Origin: Pseudomonas sp. W4I3
GTDB lineage: Bacteria; Pseudomonadota; Gammaproteobacteria; Pseudomonadales; Pseudomonadaceae
Assembly (NCBI RefSeq): GCF_030816195.1
Contig: NZ_JAUSXS010000001.1
Span: forward strand, 5,355,501 to 5,419,500
Direction: 5' to 3'
DNA: 64,000 nucleotides
The position numbers were made by a program, and so were the translations under genes. This document shows positions 45,259 to 54,332 of this stretch, one piece after another (position 1 is the first letter of the stretch; each line of letters opens with the position of its first letter). The notes under the pieces are model-generated. The model saw nothing but the letters and a program-made list of their open reading frames with translations, made no database searches and had not been told where the DNA came from.

Positions 45259-45334
45259 TGGTGGGTCGTGTGGGATTCGAACCTACGACCAATTGGTTAA
45301 AAGCCAACTGCTCTACCAACTGAGCTAACGACCC
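45259..45334 (-). tRNA. tRNA-Lys (anticodon TTT), CCA encoded
   Basis: 76 bases. Acceptor stem GGGTCGT/ACGACCC, D-arm TAGCTCAGTTGGTAGAGCA, anticodon loop CTTTTAA, T-arm GGTTCGAATCC and genomic CCA all present. TTGAAT and TATTAT-like elements precede it on the minus strand. This tRNA gene is a known integration site in pseudomonads, with the accessory cassette on its 3' side. Confidence 0.97.
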
Positions 45335-45468
45335 GCTGTGTGGTGGCGCGTATAATACTGATTTCTAAGGATTATTCAACACCTTATTTGAAAATAATTC
45401 AGAATTTGTACGCAGGGCCCTTAATTCGGTGGGGTTGAGCATCCCGCGCCACTGTCTGATCAGTCCTA

Positions 45469-46116
45469 TCAGCGCCCTGGCTCGTCGTTCCACAGGTATT
45501 TGTGCAACTGCAATTGCAGGCGTACCGGCAGGTTGTCCGCAACGATCCAGTCCGCCAACTCACGGGCGTTCAGGTCGTGATGGCTTGGAGAGAACAGCAC
45601 CTCGCCCGCCCTTCGCTCCAAACCATACTGGATCAGCTTGGAGGATGCCCAGTCATAATCTTCGCGCGAACAGATGACGAACTTGACCTGATCGTTGGCC
45701 GTCAGCAAGTCGATGTTCTCATAGCGGTTGCGGTGGGCTTCCTTGGAGTCGGGGGTCTTGAGGTCGACCACCCGGCTCACACGCGGGTCTACCGCAGAGA
45801 TGTCCAGGGCGCCGCTGGTTTCCAGCGAGACCTCGTAGCCGGCGTCGCACAGTTGCTTGAGCAAGGGGATGGCATTGGGTTGCGCCAACGGCTCGCCGCC
45901 CGTCACACAGACGTAGCGCGGCCGGTAGCCGGCAACCTGCTCCAGAATGTCTTCAAGGGTACGCACGGTGCCGCCGCTGAAGGCATAAGCGCTGTCGCAA
46001 TATTGGCAACGCAAGGGGCAGCCGGTGAGCCGTACAAATACGGTAGGCAGCCCTGCTGTGCGCGTTTCACCCTGTAACGAGTAAAAAACTTCGGTAATAC
46101 GTAGTGTGTCTTGCAT
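45469..46116 (-). CDS. queE: 7-carboxy-7-deazaguanine synthase QueE
   Basis: 215 residues. The radical-SAM motif Cys-x3-Cys-x2-Cys is in LTGCPLRCQYCDSAYAFSGG, with YSLQGETRTAGLPTVFVRLT before it and VTGGEPLAQP after. It rearranges carboxy-tetrahydropterin to the deazaguanine core of queuosine. ATG 46116 matches family members; an in-frame GTG three codons earlier is less likely. In pseudomonads queC normally follows; here a 134-bp gap leads directly to tRNA-Lys and queC is absent. Confidence 0.95.
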   Translation of the reverse strand: MQDTLRITEVFYSLQGETRTAGLPTVFVRLTGCPLRCQYCDSAYAFSGGTVRTLEDILEQVAGYRPRYVCVTGGEPLAQPNAIPLLKQLCDAGYEVSLETSGALDISAVDPRVSRVVDLKTPDSKEAHRNRYENIDLLTANDQVKFVICSREDYDWASSKLIQYGLERRAGEVLFSPSHHDLNARELADWIVADNLPVRLQLQLHKYLWNDEPGR

Positions 46117-46233
46117 AGTCGCCACGGGCGTAACAGCTAAACAGGCTGTCCGCCTCCGTCAGGCACTTCAGGGGATTGCGCCAACGCGTCAACCCCAGGA
46201 AGCGTGTTTCATAAAAGGGCGTGGATTCTAACG

Positions 46234-46262
46234 AAAAAACCCGCGCCAGGCGCGGGTTTCTT
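46234..46262 (-). terminator. Terminator after cpoB
   Basis: CCCGCGCC/GGCGCGGG stem followed on the minus strand by TTTTTT, 20 bases past the cpoB stop. It ends the tol-pal operon before queE. Confidence 0.9.
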
Positions 46263-46280
46263 CTAAACGGGCTGCATGGC

Positions 46281-47117
46281 TTACAAGCGTTGCAGATCCC
46301 GCTGGGCCAACTGCGCAGCAGAAGTACCCGGATACTGAGCAACTACCTGCTGCAGAATGCCTTTGACCTTGTCGGTATGACCCAGTCGGCGTTCTACGTC
46401 AGCGAGCTTGTACAGCGAGTCCGGTACCTTGGCGTGCTTGGGATACAGCTGGCTGACCTTGGCGAAAGCCTGGCCTGCCCCCTGCAGATCACCCTTTGCC
46501 AGGTTGACCTCACCCAACCAGTATTGGGCGTTGCCCGCGTACTGACTGTTGGGGTACTTGCGCAGGAATGCGGTGAAGGCCTGGCTGGCCTTATCGAAGT
46601 CCTTGGCCTTGATCAGGTCGAAGGCTGCATCGTAATACAGTTTTTCCTTCGCCGGATCACCCGGTTCACTGCTGGCAGCCGGCGCCTGGCTCGCTGCCGC
46701 GGCCCCCGCTGCTGCGCCACCGGCGGCGGCACTGGGTGCGCCACCGGCAGAAGAATTATCAGGAGTAGCGGCAGGTGCAACACCGGCTCCAATACGTCGA
46801 TCAAGATCCTGGTAACGCTCCAGGCCTTCTTGCTTAAGCTGGTTCACTTGATTCTGCAGAACTTCAATGGCGCCTTGTTGCTGGGCCAATTGATCCTGCA
46901 TGCGTTGCAGCTGGTTGAACAGTTCGCCCTGTGCCGAAGGCGCGGCCGTAGCCGCCCCCCCAGCATAGGCGCCGTTCGTGCCATAACCCGCTGGCGGATA
47001 ACTGCTGCCGCTATTGTTATAGCCAGAGTTGTTATCCGTTACAGGAACCGCAGCCCACACCGAAAGCGGTGCGAGGCTGAGAGCCAATACAGTTAGAGCA
47101 CGACGGCACGTTCGCAT
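46281..47117 (-). CDS. cpoB: Cell division coordinator CpoB (YbgF)
   Basis: 278 residues. A signal peptide ending VWA is followed by a coiled-coil trimerisation segment (ELFNQLQRMQDQLAQQQGAI), a low-complexity Ala/Gly/Ser linker (about residues 105-150), and TPR repeats (YYDAAFDLIKAKDFDKASQA, YPNSQYAGNAQYWLGEVNLA). CpoB couples the Tol-Pal machine to peptidoglycan synthesis during constriction. It starts 6 bases after pal ends and closes the operon. Confidence 0.95.
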   Translation of the reverse strand: MRTCRRALTVLALSLAPLSVWAAVPVTDNNSGYNNSGSSYPPAGYGTNGAYAGGAATAAPSAQGELFNQLQRMQDQLAQQQGAIEVLQNQVNQLKQEGLERYQDLDRRIGAGVAPAATPDNSSAGGAPSAAAGGAAAGAAAASQAPAASSEPGDPAKEKLYYDAAFDLIKAKDFDKASQAFTAFLRKYPNSQYAGNAQYWLGEVNLAKGDLQGAGQAFAKVSQLYPKHAKVPDSLYKLADVERRLGHTDKVKGILQQVVAQYPGTSAAQLAQRDLQRL

Positions 47118-47123
47118 GACGAA

Positions 47124-47624
47124 TTACTTACGCAGTTCGACGCGACGGTTCTGAGCCCACGACTGTTCGTCGTTGCCAGTTGCAACTGGACGCTCTTTAC
47201 CGTAGGAAACCAGTTCCAGTTGGCCTGGAGCAACACCTTGCAGTACCAGGTAGCGCTGAACGGCTTTCGCACGACGCTCGCCCAGTGCCATGTTGTACTC
47301 ACGAGTACCACGGGCGTCAGTGTTACCTTCCAGAACAACGCGAGCGCCGTTAGCTTTCAGGTCCTTGGCGTGAACGTCCAGAGCGCGCATGGCTTCTGGC
47401 TTCAGGTCCGAACTGTCGTATTCGAAGTAGAAAGTGGTGATCGCGCGCAGAGCAGCTTCTTCGCTCAGGGAGCCGTCAACTGCACCAGTGTTAGCGCCGT
47501 AACCAGCGTTTGGATCAACAGCTGCGCCTTCACCGGCATTGTCGCCGCCTTTAGAGGAGCAACCAACGGCTACGGACAGAGCCAGAGCCAGAGCAGCAAA
47601 CTTACCAAACTTCAGCATTTCCAT
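47124..47624 (-). CDS. pal: Peptidoglycan-associated lipoprotein Pal (OprL)
   Basis: 166 residues. Lipobox SVAVGCSS after the signal; OmpA-type peptidoglycan-binding domain with NTDARGTREYNMALGERRAK. Pal ties the outer membrane to peptidoglycan and is pulled inward by TolA-TolB at the septum. AGGAG lies before ATG 47624. About 55 bases separate it from tolB. Confidence 0.97.
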   Translation of the reverse strand: MEMLKFGKFAALALALSVAVGCSSKGGDNAGEGAAVDPNAGYGANTGAVDGSLSEEAALRAITTFYFEYDSSDLKPEAMRALDVHAKDLKANGARVVLEGNTDARGTREYNMALGERRAKAVQRYLVLQGVAPGQLELVSYGKERPVATGNDEQSWAQNRRVELRK

Positions 47625-47679
47625 CGTGAAACTCCTAATGAACCCCAGTGTGTTAAGTACTTCTTTTTGTAGCGCCGCG

Positions 47680-48981
47680 TCAGTTCAGGTAAGGGGACCA
47701 GGATGGTTCTCTGACTTCGCCTTGTGCGGTAGGAAGCGGGAGCCTTACGCGTCCATTAATGGACACGAGCATCAAGACTCCCCGGCCCTGCTGGCGGGTG
47801 GCGTAGATTACCATGGTGCCGTTGGGCGCAACAGTGGCTGACTCATCAAGGTTGGTATCTGTAAGGATTTTTACGGTTCCGCGCTGCAAATCCTGGGCCG
47901 CAACCCGGAAATTAGTGAAACCATCCTGACGGTGAATCATCACCAACGTCTTTTCATCGGCCGAAAGCTTGGGGTTGGCGTTGTAGTTACCGATAAAGGT
48001 CACACGTTCCGCACCGCCACCACCCACGCTGGCTTTATAGATTTGTGGCTTGCCGCCTCGGTCGGAGGTGAAGTAGATGGTCGAGCCATCCTTACCCCAG
48101 AACGGTTCGGTGTTGATGCCCGGGCCGCTGGTCACGCGAGTGAGTTGGCGCGACGCCATGTTCATCACGTAGATGTCCGGGTTACCGTCTTTGGACAACA
48201 CGAATGCCAGGCGCGAACCATCCGGCGACCAGGCTGGCGCACCGTTGAGGCCTTCGAAGTTGGTGATCTGCTCACGACGGCCGGTATCGATGTGCTGGAC
48301 GAAGATACGCGGACGCTTCTGTTCGAACGACACGTAGGCAATGCGCTTGCCATCCGGCGCAAAACGCGGCGACAGAATCGGCTCGCGCGATTGCAGCAGG
48401 GTCACGGCGCGGGCGCCGTCATAGTCCGAGCGCTGCAGGGTGTAACGGGTGTTGTCTACGGAGAAACGCTCAGCGGTGACGTACAGCATGCGTGTCGAGA
48501 ACGCACCCTTGATACCGGTGAGTTTTTCAAACGACTGGTCCGAAATGTAGTGGGCCATGTCACGCAGTTGTTCAGCGGTACCGGAAACATTGCCGGTCAG
48601 GACCTGCTGCTCGGTGGCCACGTTGAACAAGGTGTAGGTGATTTGCAGGCGACCGCCGGCCGGCGTGATGTTGCCGACCATCAGGTACTGCGCGCCCACC
48701 GCCTTCCAGTCACGGAACACGACTTCGCTGGCCTGGTTGGGCTGGCTGATCATGTTGCCCTTCGGAATCGGCGCGTAGTAGCCGGAGTTGCGCAGGTCGT
48801 CGCTGACGATCTGGGCCATGTCATCCGGCAATACGCTGCCGCCCTGCCAGCCGAACGGTACTACCGCGATCGGGGTAGCCCGATCGCTGCCGCTGGTAAC
48901 CAGGATGTTCTTTTCATCCGCCGCCGCTATCCCTGCCATACAGCAAATAACGACAAGCATTCCTCGAAGAAGGTTTCTCAC
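47680..48981 (-). CDS. tolB: Tol-Pal system protein TolB
   Basis: 433 residues. A signal peptide (cleaved near IAAADEKN) leads to an N-terminal alpha-beta domain, then a six-bladed propeller with repeated SPRFAPDG-, PAWSPDGSRLAFV- and NPKLSADEKT-type blades. TolB is periplasmic and binds Pal and TolA. It overlaps the tolA stop by 4 bases. Intact. Confidence 0.97.
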   Translation of the reverse strand: MRNLLRGMLVVICCMAGIAAADEKNILVTSGSDRATPIAVVPFGWQGGSVLPDDMAQIVSDDLRNSGYYAPIPKGNMISQPNQASEVVFRDWKAVGAQYLMVGNITPAGGRLQITYTLFNVATEQQVLTGNVSGTAEQLRDMAHYISDQSFEKLTGIKGAFSTRMLYVTAERFSVDNTRYTLQRSDYDGARAVTLLQSREPILSPRFAPDGKRIAYVSFEQKRPRIFVQHIDTGRREQITNFEGLNGAPAWSPDGSRLAFVLSKDGNPDIYVMNMASRQLTRVTSGPGINTEPFWGKDGSTIYFTSDRGGKPQIYKASVGGGGAERVTFIGNYNANPKLSADEKTLVMIHRQDGFTNFRVAAQDLQRGTVKILTDTNLDESATVAPNGTMVIYATRQQGRGVLMLVSINGRVRLPLPTAQGEVREPSWSPYLN

Positions 48982-50051
48982 AAGGCTAGATCCTCAGGTG
49001 TGAATGTCATCTTGAATGAACGATAGGGAGCGAAGTCGCTTGGTTTCATTCCCTGCATCTCGGTCAACCGGCCAATATTCTTGACTGCGGCAACCGCCGA
49101 ACTGTCGAACGAACCGTCACCACTGGACTTGGCCACGCTGACCGAAGTCACCGTGCCGTCCGGCAACATGCCGATCTGCAGCACTACTGTCATGCCCTTA
49201 CGTGCCGAAGGTGGACGTGTCCAGCCTTCCGCTGCCCGAGCCCGGATCAGGTCATCGAAACTGCCCGCGACTTCATCGCCACGCTCATCGGCCAAGGCTT
49301 GCTGACGCTGCGGCGTGTCGGAAAGCAAATCTGCCAGGGCCTGGGCCTTTTTCTCTTCGGCGGATTTACGTGCTGCTTCCTGGGCCTTTTTCTTGGAGGC
49401 GTCGGCGGCAGCTTTCTTCTTCGCATCATTGGCGACTTTCTTCTTCGCCTCGTCTGCTTCAGCTTTTTTCTTGGCGTCTTCGGCGGCTTTCTTCTTCGCG
49501 TCTTCGACGATCTTTTTCTTGGCTTCCTCAGCGGCCTTTTTCTTGGCCTCTTCTTCGGCAGCTTTCTTGGCTTCTTCTTCGGATTTCTTTTTGGCTATGT
49601 CAGCCAATTGTTTCTCTTCGGCCTTTTTGGCTTCGGCAGCTTTCTCGGACTTCTTGGCTTCATCAGCCTTTTTCGCCTCGTCAGCTTTCTTCGCCTCGTC
49701 AGCCTTTTTCGATTCCTCGGCCTTTTGAGCCGCCTCTTCTTTCTTTTGTTCCGCAGCAGCCTTCACCGCTTCCTGCTCGACCTTCTTCTGTTCCATCTGC
49801 TCGACTTCGGTCTGGCGCGCAGCCGACTTCTGGGCCTCACCCGCAATCTTCTGATTGGTCTGGGTGGTGGCCTGACTTTTCGATTTCAGCTGATACAGGG
49901 TCGCCTGCACGATCGGCTTGGCTGGCGGCAGGTCAGGGGTCATGGCAAAGCTGACGAACAGCATGCCAAACACCAGGACGTGCAGGGCTATCGCCCAAAC
50001 ACCAGGCCAGAAGTAGCTTTCCGAGGCGGACGGCTCTCGCTGTTGCTGCAT
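48978..50051 (-). CDS. tolA: Tol-Pal system protein TolA
   Basis: 357 residues. One membrane helix near residues 18-38, a long helical domain II of Ala/Lys/Glu repeats (KKADEAKKADEAKK and similar, about residues 75-245), and a C-terminal globular domain III ending PYRSFKMTFTPEDLAL. TolA spans the periplasm and transmits proton-motive force from TolQR to TolB-Pal. The repeats make it prone to length change between strains. Confidence 0.96.
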   Translation of the reverse strand: MQQQREPSASESYFWPGVWAIALHVLVFGMLFVSFAMTPDLPPAKPIVQATLYQLKSKSQATTQTNQKIAGEAQKSAARQTEVEQMEQKKVEQEAVKAAAEQKKEEAAQKAEESKKADEAKKADEAKKADEAKKSEKAAEAKKAEEKQLADIAKKKSEEEAKKAAEEEAKKKAAEEAKKKIVEDAKKKAAEDAKKKAEADEAKKKVANDAKKKAAADASKKKAQEAARKSAEEKKAQALADLLSDTPQRQQALADERGDEVAGSFDDLIRARAAEGWTRPPSARKGMTVVLQIGMLPDGTVTSVSVAKSSGDGSFDSSAVAAVKNIGRLTEMQGMKPSDFAPYRSFKMTFTPEDLAL

Positions 50052-50512
50052 CAGGGCGCCTCGGTAATCAAGCCAACGTTACCGACGCCGGCCTTCTGCA
50101 GCCCGCCCATGGCGCCCATGACGGAGCCGTAGTCGACCGACTTGTCACCGCGAATGAACACCTGGGTGTGCTTGCCGCCTTCGTTGCCGGAGCGAATGAT
50201 CTTGGTCACGGCGTCAGTCATGGCCGGCAAGGTCAGGGCCTTGTCCTGCTGCTTCTGAGTGTCGACTTCGCTGCCAAGGTTCCAGTAGTAGGTCTTGTCA
50301 GCCTTGATCGAAATGGTCAGGACCTGAGTGTTGTTGTCTTGCGGCAAGGCTTCACTGGAAACCTTGGGCAGATCAACCTTCACGCCCTGGTTGAGCATCG
50401 GCGCGGTCACCATGAAGATCACCAGCAGCACCAGCATCACGTCGATGTAGGGCACTACGTTCATCTCGGCGACCGGCTTGCGCTTTTTGCGAGCTCGAGC
50501 GATTAAAGCCAT
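50051..50512 (-). CDS. tolR: Tol-Pal system protein TolR
   Basis: 153 residues. One membrane helix carries the essential Asp (NVVPYIDVMLVLLVIFMVTA), followed by an ExbD-type periplasmic domain (VFIRGDKSVDYGSVMGAMGG). It forms the proton-driven stator with TolQ. Its stop shares one base with the tolA start, so they are coupled. Confidence 0.97.
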   Translation of the reverse strand: MALIARARKKRKPVAEMNVVPYIDVMLVLLVIFMVTAPMLNQGVKVDLPKVSSEALPQDNNTQVLTISIKADKTYYWNLGSEVDTQKQQDKALTLPAMTDAVTKIIRSGNEGGKHTQVFIRGDKSVDYGSVMGAMGGLQKAGVGNVGLITEAP

Positions 50513-50526
50513 TGGGAATTACCTGC

Positions 50527-51222
50527 TTATTCTTCGCTGGTGTGCACTTTACGGTGCAGGATCGCCTGGAATTCATCGGCGAAGGTGTAGTAACGGCCGA
50601 TCAACGTTTCGCTGGTGGCGGCAAAACGGTTGTAGGCGATTACTGCGGGGATAGCGGCGAACAGGCCGATCGCGGTGGCGATCAGGGCTTCAGCAATGCC
50701 CGGGGCCACGGTGGCCAGGGTCGCTTGCTGGGCCTGGGCCAGGCCACGGAAGGAGTTCATGATGCCCCATACGGTACCGAACAGGCCGATGTAGGGGCTG
50801 ACGGAACCGACGGTCGCCAGGAACGGCAGGCTCTGCTCCAGCTTCTCTTCTTCACGGGAGATAGCAACGCGCATGGCGCGGGCCACGCCTTCCATTACGG
50901 CTTCCGGGTCAACGCCAGGCTGCTGGCGCAGGCGCGAGAACTCCTTGAAGCCGGCGCGGAAGATCTGCTCGACGCCCGAATCCGGGTCCGGGTTGCTGCC
51001 GGCCTGGCGATACAGCTTGGACAGGTCGATACCCGACCAGAAGCGCTCTTCGAAGCTCTCGAGGGCACGTCGACCGGCACGCAGCAGGTTGCTGCGCTGA
51101 AAAATCATGACCCAAGAGGTAACCGATGCGGCTACCAGGGTCAGCATGACCAGTTGCACCACGACACTGGCATTGCTGACCAGGCTCCACATGGAGGAAT
51201 GGTCGACGACGGTAGGTTCCAC
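50527..51222 (-). CDS. tolQ: Tol-Pal system protein TolQ
   Basis: 231 residues with three membrane helices (about 18-38, 130-155 and 165-190) and the MotA/ExbB-type core PYIGLFGTVWGIMNSFRGLA. Five TolQ surround a TolR dimer in the proton channel. It begins one base after ybgC ends, and AGGAG lies within the ybgC end. Confidence 0.97.
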   Translation of the reverse strand: MEPTVVDHSSMWSLVSNASVVVQLVMLTLVAASVTSWVMIFQRSNLLRAGRRALESFEERFWSGIDLSKLYRQAGSNPDPDSGVEQIFRAGFKEFSRLRQQPGVDPEAVMEGVARAMRVAISREEEKLEQSLPFLATVGSVSPYIGLFGTVWGIMNSFRGLAQAQQATLATVAPGIAEALIATAIGLFAAIPAVIAYNRFAATSETLIGRYYTFADEFQAILHRKVHTSEE

Positions 51223-51223
51223 G

Positions 51224-51679
51224 CTAAATCTCCTGCTTTGATTGTTTACCCGCGCCGCTCACGGCGGCAAAGGCCGCACGTAGAGTTTCGGGAATGGCCC
51301 GAGGTTTCAAACTGTTGGTGCGAACACACGCCACCAGGAACTGCCCCTCACAGAGCAGCGTTGCATCCGTTGCCCGCCTGACCTGCTGCTTGAATCGCAG
51401 GCTGGCACGGTTCAATTCGATGACTTCAGCGCTGACCAGCAGCTCATCGTCCAGTCGCGCCGGTGCGTGGTAACGCGCCTCGCTGGAATGCACGACGAAT
51501 AACAGGTCCTCCCCTGCCAGCAAGGATTGGGCAAAGCCCAGTTCCCTTAGCCGCTCGGTTCGAGCCCGTTCCATGAATTTCAGGTAATTGACGTAATAAA
51601 CGATGCCGCCGGCATCAGTGTCCTCGTAATAAACGCGACAGCGATGTGCGAACGACTGATCCCCGTTTTGCGCGCGCAT
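51224..51679 (-). CDS. ybgC: Acyl-CoA thioesterase YbgC
   Basis: 151 residues, hot-dog fold. The 4-hydroxybenzoyl-CoA thioesterase signature is YYEDTDAGGIVYYVNYLKFM with the catalytic Asp. It hydrolyses acyl-CoA/ACP and binds acyl-carrier protein; it is the usual first gene of the tol-pal operon, so envelope lipid and Tol synthesis are linked. Confidence 0.95.
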   Translation of the reverse strand: MRAQNGDQSFAHRCRVYYEDTDAGGIVYYVNYLKFMERARTERLRELGFAQSLLAGEDLLFVVHSSEARYHAPARLDDELLVSAEVIELNRASLRFKQQVRRATDATLLCEGQFLVACVRTNSLKPRAIPETLRAAFAAVSGAGKQSKQEI

Positions 51680-51823
51680 ACTCTAGTGCTTACTCCTCAG
51701 GTTGCCAATCCGGCTGGGCAACTGTTTTTTCATTCCTGAAACTTTCTTAAGTGACTCAAATGACGACGCCAGACACTGGGACAGCACAAACTTCAGATAA
51801 ATCGCCCCACATGGCAAATACCT

Positions 51824-51923
51824 TGTAGGAGCGGGCTTGCTCGCGAATCACCTGAGCGCGCCGCGTACAACCAGACACACTGCATCATCGTTGACGTTTT
51901 TCGCGAGCAAGCTCGCTCCTACA
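51824..51923. repeat. REPIN, family 2
   Basis: TGTAGGAGCGGGCTTGCTCG and a complementary right arm. The inner part (ATCGTTGACGT before the right arm) matches the copy at 11324-11424, so the two copies share ancestry beyond their arms. Confidence 0.9.
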
Positions 51924-51928
51924 ATTTT

Positions 51929-52987
51929 TTAATCGTCTACTGCATCGAGAAATTCGTCTACCACGGGCATCTCTCCCAATCGTGACGGGATATTTAGCCC
52001 GAAGTGCAGGTAGGCGTGACGCGTCACCACCCTGCCCCGCGGCGTACGCATGATGTAGCCCTGCTGGATCAGGTAGGGTTCCAGCACATCCTCAATGGTA
52101 TGACGCTCTTCACTGATGGCGGCGGCCAGGCTGTCCACCCCCACCGGGCCACCGTCGAATTTCTCGATCATGGTCAGCAGCAGACGCCGGTCCTGATGAT
52201 CGAAACCATGCTCGTCGACGTCCAGCAGGTTCAACGCCAGGTCCGCGACCGCCTTGGTGATATGCCCCTTGGCGCGCACTTGCGCAAAATCGCGCACGCG
52301 GCGCAGCAGACGGTTGGCGATCCGTGGCGTACCCCGAGCGCGGCGAGCGATTTCGAAGGCGCCTTCCGGGTCCAGCGGCAAACCGAGGATACTCGCCGAC
52401 CGGCTGACGATAGTCGCCAGGTCCGCGGTGCTATAGAACTCAAGACGTTGAACAATACCGAAACGGTCTCGCAGCGGGTTGGTCAGCATGCCCGCACGTG
52501 TGGTCGCGCCCACCAGGGTGAACGGTGGCAGATCGAGCTTGATCGAGCGAGCGGCCGGGCCTTCGCCGATCATGATGTCGAGCTGGAAGTCCTCCATCGC
52601 CGGGTACAGCACTTCCTCGACGATGGGCGACAGCCGGTGGATCTCGTCGATAAACAGCACGTCGTGCGGCTCGAGATTGGTCAGCAACGCCGCCAGGTCG
52701 CCTGGACGCTCCAGCACCGGGCCGGAGGTGGACTTGATCGACACGCCCATTTCCTGGGCGATGATGTTGGCCAATGTGGTTTTACCCAGGCCCGGCGGGC
52801 CGAAGATCAACGTGTGATCCAGCGACTCACTGCGCCCGCGCGCGGCCTGGATGAACAGCTCCATCTGCTCGCGCACGGTGGGCTGGCCGATGTATTCGGC
52901 CAGGCTCAGGGGGCGGATGGCGCGATCCTGCACCTCTTCACGGTCGCGCGGGCCGGTGGCCGCGATCAGACGATCAGCTTCAATCAC
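51929..52987 (-). CDS. ruvB: Holliday junction branch-migration ATPase RuvB
   Basis: 352 residues. Walker A FGPPGLGKTTLANII, Walker B VLFIDEIHRLSP, sensor GATTRAGMLTNPLRDRFG, and the C-terminal winged helix with GRVVTRHAYLHFGL. Hexameric RuvB drives branch migration with RuvA. Its ATG abuts the ruvA stop without a gap. Confidence 0.97.
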   Translation of the reverse strand: MIEADRLIAATGPRDREEVQDRAIRPLSLAEYIGQPTVREQMELFIQAARGRSESLDHTLIFGPPGLGKTTLANIIAQEMGVSIKSTSGPVLERPGDLAALLTNLEPHDVLFIDEIHRLSPIVEEVLYPAMEDFQLDIMIGEGPAARSIKLDLPPFTLVGATTRAGMLTNPLRDRFGIVQRLEFYSTADLATIVSRSASILGLPLDPEGAFEIARRARGTPRIANRLLRRVRDFAQVRAKGHITKAVADLALNLLDVDEHGFDHQDRRLLLTMIEKFDGGPVGVDSLAAAISEERHTIEDVLEPYLIQQGYIMRTPRGRVVTRHAYLHFGLNIPSRLGEMPVVDEFLDAVDD

Positions 52988-53599
52988 TTAAATCATTCCC
53001 TTCAGGGCTCGACGGATCATGTCTTCGCTGCTCAGGTTCTTGTCCTTGATGGCCGACACCGCTTTGCTGGCCTCCTGCGGCTTGTAGCCCAGGGAGATCA
53101 ACGCACTGACGGCATCGCTTTCGGCACTGGCAACCTGGGCCGCCGGCATGTCCGGCTGATTCGGTACCAGAGCGAACATACTCGGCACCACTTCCCAGGC
53201 CTTGAAACGGTCCTTGAGTTCCACCAGCAGGCGCTCGGCGGTTTTCTTGCCGACACCGGGGACCTTGGTCAATGCCGAGGTATCCTGGGCCGAAACCGCT
53301 CGCACCAGCTCGTCCACTTCCAGGCTCGACATCAACGCCAGGGCCAGCTTGGGCCCCACCCCATTGAGGCGAATCAGTTCGCGAAAGAAATCACGGTCGC
53401 GCTTGCCAATGAAACCATAGAGCAATTGTGCATCTTCGCGCACGACCAAGTGGGTGTGCAGCGTCAGCGGCTCGCCAACCGACGGCAGGCGATACAGGGT
53501 GGTCATGGGCACTTCAAGCTCGTACCCCAACCCGTTTACATCCAGAATCAGGTGCGGCGGCTGTTTCTCAGCCAGGGTGCCGCGCAAGCGTCCAATCAC
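52988..53599 (-). CDS. ruvA: Holliday junction DNA helicase RuvA
   Basis: 203 residues. An N-terminal OB fold (MIGRLRGTLAEKQPPHLILD), paired helix-hairpin-helices (RLNGVGPKLALALMSS, KVPGVGKKTAERLLVELKDR) and a small C-terminal domain that contacts RuvB. It binds the four-way junction as a tetramer. It lies between ruvC and ruvB. Confidence 0.97.
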   Translation of the reverse strand: MIGRLRGTLAEKQPPHLILDVNGLGYELEVPMTTLYRLPSVGEPLTLHTHLVVREDAQLLYGFIGKRDRDFFRELIRLNGVGPKLALALMSSLEVDELVRAVSAQDTSALTKVPGVGKKTAERLLVELKDRFKAWEVVPSMFALVPNQPDMPAAQVASAESDAVSALISLGYKPQEASKAVSAIKDKNLSSEDMIRRALKGMI

Positions 53600-53666
53600 G
53601 GTTCAGATCCTTAAAGCGTGGGGGCCAGATAAAGGCTGACCGCACATTTCGATTGCGCTGATGCTA

Positions 53667-54191
53667 TCAGAGACGCAGGCGTCCGCCACGACTGCGTGCC
53701 GTGCCCAAGCCATGCGGCAGCAGGCTGGAACGGGTGTGGGCGTGGCAAATGGCAATGGCCAGGGCGTCGGAGGCGTCGATCTGAGGCTTGGCGGTGAGTT
53801 TGAGCATGTGCATGACCATCATCTGCACTTGCTCCTTATTCGCCCCGCCGGTACCGACGACAGCCTGCTTGACCTGGGTTGCGGTGTATTCGGCGATTTC
53901 CATGCCCTCCTCGGCCCCGGCCACAATCGCCGCGCCACGGGCCTGGCCGAGTTTCAACGCCGAGTCGGCATTCTTGGCCATGAAGACTTTTTCGATGCCC
54001 ATGGTCACCGGCCCGTAGGTCTGGATGACTTCACGCACGCCGCGATAAACGATCTGCAAGCGTTCGGCCAGTTCACCCGCGCCGGTGCGAATGCAGCCCG
54101 ACGCGACGTACACACAGCCACGCGGGGTCTGTTGCACCACGCCAAAACCGGTGATGCGCGAACCGGGGTCGATACCTAGGATTAAAGTCAT
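53667..54191 (-). CDS. ruvC: Crossover junction endodeoxyribonuclease RuvC
   Basis: 174 residues, RNase H fold. Catalytic acidic residues in LILGIDPGSRITGFGVV and MGIEKVFMAKNADSALKLGQ, with the C-terminal DASDALAIAICHAH. It cuts Holliday junctions symmetrically after RuvAB migration. The operon order ruvC-ruvA-ruvB is standard. Confidence 0.97.
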   Translation of the reverse strand: MTLILGIDPGSRITGFGVVQQTPRGCVYVASGCIRTGAGELAERLQIVYRGVREVIQTYGPVTMGIEKVFMAKNADSALKLGQARGAAIVAGAEEGMEIAEYTATQVKQAVVGTGGANKEQVQMMVMHMLKLTAKPQIDASDALAIAICHAHTRSSLLPHGLGTARSRGGRLRL

Positions 54192-54226
54192 AACGCCTGC
54201 GGTTTTAAGGGTACATATAGATCCAA

Positions 54227-54315
54227 TGTGGGAGGGGGCTTGCTCCCGATATCGGTGGGTCAGTCAGTTCATGTGTGGCTGACACACTGCAATCGGGAGC
54301 AAGCCCCCTCCCACA
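54227..54315. repeat. REPIN, family 1
   Basis: Opposed arms between ruvC and the 3' end of yebC. Confidence 0.92.
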
Positions 54316-54332
54316 CTGGATTTTCATCGCGC

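Noticed and set aside
45421..45468. Possible 3' remnant of queC after queE
   Set aside because: A few codons can be forced to resemble the QueC C-terminus only with shifts; too short to support.
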